A DNA stretch of 64,000 nt, taken from assembly GCA_022453515.1 (NCBI GenBank), contig JAJNNY010000039.1, positions 124,001 through 188,000 of the forward strand, in the 5' to 3' direction. Both the position numbers and the translations under genes were made by a program. This document shows, in pieces, positions 60,746 through 64,000 of this stretch; position 1 is the first letter of the stretch, and the number at the start of each line of letters is the position of its first letter. The notes under the pieces were generated by a model, which was given only the letters and a program-made list of their open reading frames with translations, was not told the DNA's origin and made no database searches. This DNA is from Astrocystis sublimbata. Its lineage: Eukaryota > Ascomycota > Sordariomycetes > Xylariales > Xylariaceae.

Positions 60746-63700
60746 TTAAAGGAACAGCATGGATAGAAGCGTGATGAACAACGACCCGACGCCGGACGCG
60801 ATGCTGCCGCGTAGCATCGCGGGCGCGCCGGCAGTGACTACCGAAGTTGGCGCGGTTGAGGTGCTTGTGGGCGTCTCTGTTGGCGATTCTGTCGCGGGCG
60901 TCGTGATGCCGCCTGTCGATGTTGCAGTCTCCGGCGGACTGGTAGCAGGCGGCGTGGTGCCTGATTCCGCGGGGCTGGTGGGTTCAGAGATGGAGGTGCT
61001 ACCTTGCTCGGACGAAGATGGAGAGGACGGTGATCCAGTAGCACCTGTAGAGCCGTTAGCACCCGTAGAGGTGTTAGCATTCGAAGATCCCCCCGCTGCG
61101 CTCGTTGAGCCGACAGTACTCGTCGCACTAGCAGAGTCCGTATCACTGGTCGAGGCTGTAGCGCTCGTGGAACTCGTAGCACTCGTAGAGTCCATAGCAC
61201 TCATAGAAGTCGTTGCACTGGTAGAGCTCGTTGCACTCGTAGGGCTCATTGCACTCGTAGAACTCGTAACACTAGTAGAGCTCGTAACACTGGTAGATCC
61301 CATAGCTCCTGTAGAGCTTGACTCGTCCGTAGAGGTTGGAGCATTTGTAGAGCTTGACTCGCCTGTAGAGCCGGTAGATTCCGTAGCACTCGTAGGGCTT
61401 GGTGTTTCGGTTGAACTGGTGTCTTGTGCCGAAGTCGTCGGCACTGTTGTCGATTCTGTGGTCGATCCCGGCGGGAGTGAAATGACAACTGTTGTTGGTG
61501 CAGGAGCTGCACCGGTAATTATCGACACGGATATTATCGTAGTTACATCACTCTGGCCGGCGCCGCCGCCAGTGCCGGGGTTGGGATTAGTACCATTGCA
61601 ATAATCGATCCATTGACTAAATTGCCCGTCCAAGTAGTCCTTTGTCGAAAGCTGCGCATCATCCGCATTCACATTGATGCACTTGTGGCATAATGCGTAA
61701 TAACTGTAGAAGATGGAAATAGGGTCGCACAATTCCGGGGATTTTCCTGTACGTTGACCCTCCGTAGCGCAATTGTTGCACGTATCATAGCAAATGGATG
61801 GTATTGTAGGGCCGCGTTTCGACAGCACGTTAGATCTCTTACCGACCGGGTAGGTTGGGCTCGCAGTTGAAGACGCCGTTGCGCTTGTTGGAGAGGGCGG
61901 CCATGCAGTTATGTCCGTCTGGGTTCCCCAATTGCCAGTAGCTAAGGTCGTGTGATATTCAGGAATGTAATGAACCTCAAAAATGTCGTCGCTCAGCCCA
62001 AAAGCACCAGGGGCAAGGTTGTAATATCCTTCAGTGGGAGGGTAGTAAGTAGTGTCGTTCCCGGGCCAGTTGACGCTCAGAATTGGAGGAGCAGGAATGC
62101 ACCAAGAAAGATCCTCGCAGATGTAAGACTTGTCGGGTAGATCTGCATAGACATTACAGCCGTCCGTCTTTGGTTTGCTGCAGACGGTACCAGGTGGGCA
62201 GCCCCAGGTCAGGTTGGACTTGGAGTCATAAGGAACGATTGTACCGCCTGGTGTATTCGTTGGTATAGGGCACGCGCTCACGTCCGTGATGACCGATGTA
62301 GTAGTTGTTGTTGTTGTGACTGTAACTGGAGCAGCAGTCGTGATGATCGGTGGTAGTGTCAAGGTCGTTGGTGATACGATTGTAACCTCTTGCGTAGCTG
62401 TAAAGGTTGTTGTCCGCGTGATGGAATCCGTGACTGGTATCTTCGAGGTCGTAACATACGTTGTTGTTGCGATCACGGTCACAAGCGATGTTGTCAATTG
62501 AGTGGCGGTCAAGGTGGCAGTATCCGTAGTTGCTGACACAGACACAGCTGTTGTTGTCACGATGTCAGTGATGATCTGCGTCATGTTCAAAGTAAGCGTA
62601 GTCTCCGTCGTGTAAGTGGTAGGGATGAACGATGTTAAAGTTGACGTGTGATCGACCGAGATCGTTGTAGGTACACTTGTCGTTTCGGTTATGACGGAGA
62701 CAGTTGTTGTGGGAACCACTGTCGTATAAGTAGTCGTCTCTGTAACTTCCTCGGTGGCTGTGGTGGTGGCCGTGTTTGTAACAGTGTCAGTAACAACTTG
62801 CGTCATATTGAAAGTCAATGTAGTCTCAGTCGTGTAGGTTGTTGGGATGTACGCCGTAGTTGTTAATGTGTGATCAATTGAAATCGTCGTGGGCACACTT
62901 GTCGTTTCTGTCACTATGGAGATGGTTGTTGTCGGAACTACTGTTGTGTAAGTTGTTGTTTGTGTGATCTCCTCGGTAGCAGTTGTGGTGTCCGTCACCG
63001 TGTCCGTAACCGTCTGCGTGAAACTCATCGTGATGTAGATCTCGGTCGTGACGGTCGTGGTGATATAGTCAGTAGTTGTCGATGTATGATCGATGACAAC
63101 TGTGGTAGGCACAGTGATTGTTGCAGTCAGTACTGAGGTTATGGTTGTTGGGACGACCTTGGTATAAGTTGTTATCACCGTATCGGTCGCAGTAGTCGCC
63201 TTCGTCACTGTATCGAAGATTGTAGTTGGCACATCTTCGGTCACTGTATCGACAAACGTGATACTGTGATCAATAGTTCGAGTTGTCGGCTTGTAAATCG
63301 TTTTGGTTGTGGTTACCCATTTCGTGACTGTAACGCACGATGTTGTGGGATAGCCATAGCCGTCGTCGTCGTAGCCGCCGTAGCCTGTGCTGCAATCTGT
63401 CGAATAAGAGGGATACGACTTAAGCCGGGTCAGCATCAAGTCTTTCGCTACAACAAGACTGACAAACTCACCCAGTACGCCAGGTCGCTAATGATTTTTG
63501 TGACTTGCAGTGTTGCAATGCTTTCCTCAACAACTGTGACCGTATGGTCCTCTACCGCGGTCTGTGGATATTCGCTGTTGAAAGACCCGAAGACAGTAAT
63601 GGTACCACTAAGATAGACGTTAGTAACTGCTGTTTAAATTTATCATGACATAAAACCTACAAGCTTGTGGTTGTTTCGGTCTCAGTCACAGTATAGGGCG

Positions 63701-63800
63701 CAGGCACGTCGCCACATTGATATGTGTCATTCGTTGCTGCTTGTGCTAGAGGCACGAGCGCAAGTCCCAATCCGGCTGAGAGCCAGTGCGCGAGGACCAT
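60746..63800 (-). CDS. Thr/Ser-rich repeat protein, secreted and probably GPI-anchored
   Basis: Probable cell-wall or surface glycoprotein. Exons 63800-63661, 63607-63472 and 63418-60746 give 982 residues. A signal peptide (VLAHWLSAGLGLALVPLAQA) precedes ATNDTYQCG. Residues of about 140-400 are extremely Thr-rich, with three diverged tandem units of about 66 residues containing TTYTTVVPTTT and PTTYTTETTLT. A central Cys-containing part (SNLTWGCPPGTVCSK, GCNVYADLPDKSYIC, YYPPTEGYYNLAPG) has a recurring look in Sordariomycete wall proteins but no known function. Then come a Ser/Thr/Ala tract (SSTSATSSTSAT) and a hydrophobic C-terminus (SGVGSLFITLLSMLFL) preceded by small residues, as in GPI signals. 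Intron 2 was resolved with the acceptor CTTAAG at 63419, the only one keeping frame. Confidence 0.85.
61070..61420 (-). repeat. Ser/Thr-coding short tandem repeats
   Basis: Imperfect repeats of short units (GTAGAGCTCGTAACACT-like on the plus strand) encode repeated SSTSAT/STSVTS in the wall-protein gene. Such tracts change length easily by slippage or recombination. Confidence 0.75.
62540..63180 (-). repeat. Diverged tandem repeats of about 200 bp in the wall-protein gene
   Basis: Three in-frame units of about 66 codons, each with TTYTTVVPTT then TxSVPTTISxDHT then IPTTYTTETTL then NMTQ. The first unit (higher coordinates) is the most diverged. They indicate past internal duplication. Confidence 0.8.
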
Positions 63801-64000
63801 TTTCAAACGATCGAGGGGCCCGGCCGAGCGAGTGAAGACGGACCTTGGGTTTCGTAAAGCGAGAGTTGGGAGTGGACAGTAGAGCGTCTTGACGAAATGG
63901 TCGTCGAGGCGCTTTGTGTAAGTGGCACAATGCTGAGTTAAATGAGCTCACCAGTATCTGCACGGGGTGAACAAACAAAGACTAGTCCAGGCCCTGACCT
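63801..64000. promoter_or_regulatory. Upstream region of the wall-protein gene
   Basis: The last 200 bases of the window lie directly upstream of the signal-peptide exon. No other gene is recognisable. Confidence 0.4.

Noticed and set aside
60759..61604. 281-codon open frame on the plus strand
   Set aside because: It is antisense to the Ser/Thr repeat tract of the wall-protein gene. Its Val/Glu/Leu repeat pattern is the mirror of the repeats, with no start context or family features.
1..64000. tRNA, rRNA and intact transposon genes
   Set aside because: I looked for B-box-like motifs, transposase or reverse transcriptase frames and terminal repeats and saw none that stand up. A tRNAscan-SE and RepeatMasker run would settle it.

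Overview
The window is nuclear DNA of a filamentous ascomycete (Pezizomycotina, most likely a Sordariomycete). Genes have short introns (about 46-190 bp, a few longer) with GTANGT donors and CTNAC-type branch sites. The head-to-head pair of myosin-motor chitin synthases of classes V and VII is a filamentous-ascomycete hallmark. Species cannot be told from the sequence. Fifteen protein genes are supported; exon borders were inferred by eye from reading frame, splice motifs and family conservation. No tRNA, rRNA, CRISPR array or intact transposon was found.

Left part (1-33.5 kb), mostly housekeeping: class VII chitin synthase csmB (-, 3' end outside the window) and class V csmA (+), divergent from a gene-free stretch of about 4 kb; a CAX-type cation/proton antiporter (+); a mitochondrial 2-oxoacid dehydrogenase kinase (-); a tiny Pbi2-like I9 proteinase inhibitor (-); the ribosome-biogenesis GTPase Bms1 (+); an Ecm4/Gto-type glutathione transferase with a probable alternative mitochondrial form (-); and the ubiquitin-activating enzyme Uba1 (-).

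Middle (35.3-40.2 kb): one seven-exon gene for a fungal NOD-like receptor with patatin, NACHT, ankyrin and WD40 parts. Its frame is open throughout except for one TAG codon where the patatin family normally has Trp. This could be a point-mutated allele or a site for stage-specific A-to-I mRNA editing.

Right part (40.8-59.5 kb): a probable diterpenoid gene cluster. It contains a kaurene-synthase-like terpene synthase (-), a Ure2-type glutathione transferase (+), a 14-helix MFS transporter (-), a P450 (-), a seven-helix rhodopsin-domain membrane protein (-) and two more P450s (+,+). The terpene synthase keeps its class I metal motifs, but its class II DxDD motif is DINT and its N-terminal domain seems shortened, so it probably does not cyclise GGPP by protonation. 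No GGPP synthase, separate class II cyclase or transcription factor is in the window. The cluster would work as: terpene synthase builds the hydrocarbon, three P450s oxidise it, the GST may conjugate or detoxify, and the MFS pump exports.

The right edge (60.7-63.8 kb) holds a large Thr/Ser-rich, repeat-containing, probably GPI-anchored wall protein (-). A palindrome, TACCTAGGTA, recurs in non-coding DNA across the window.
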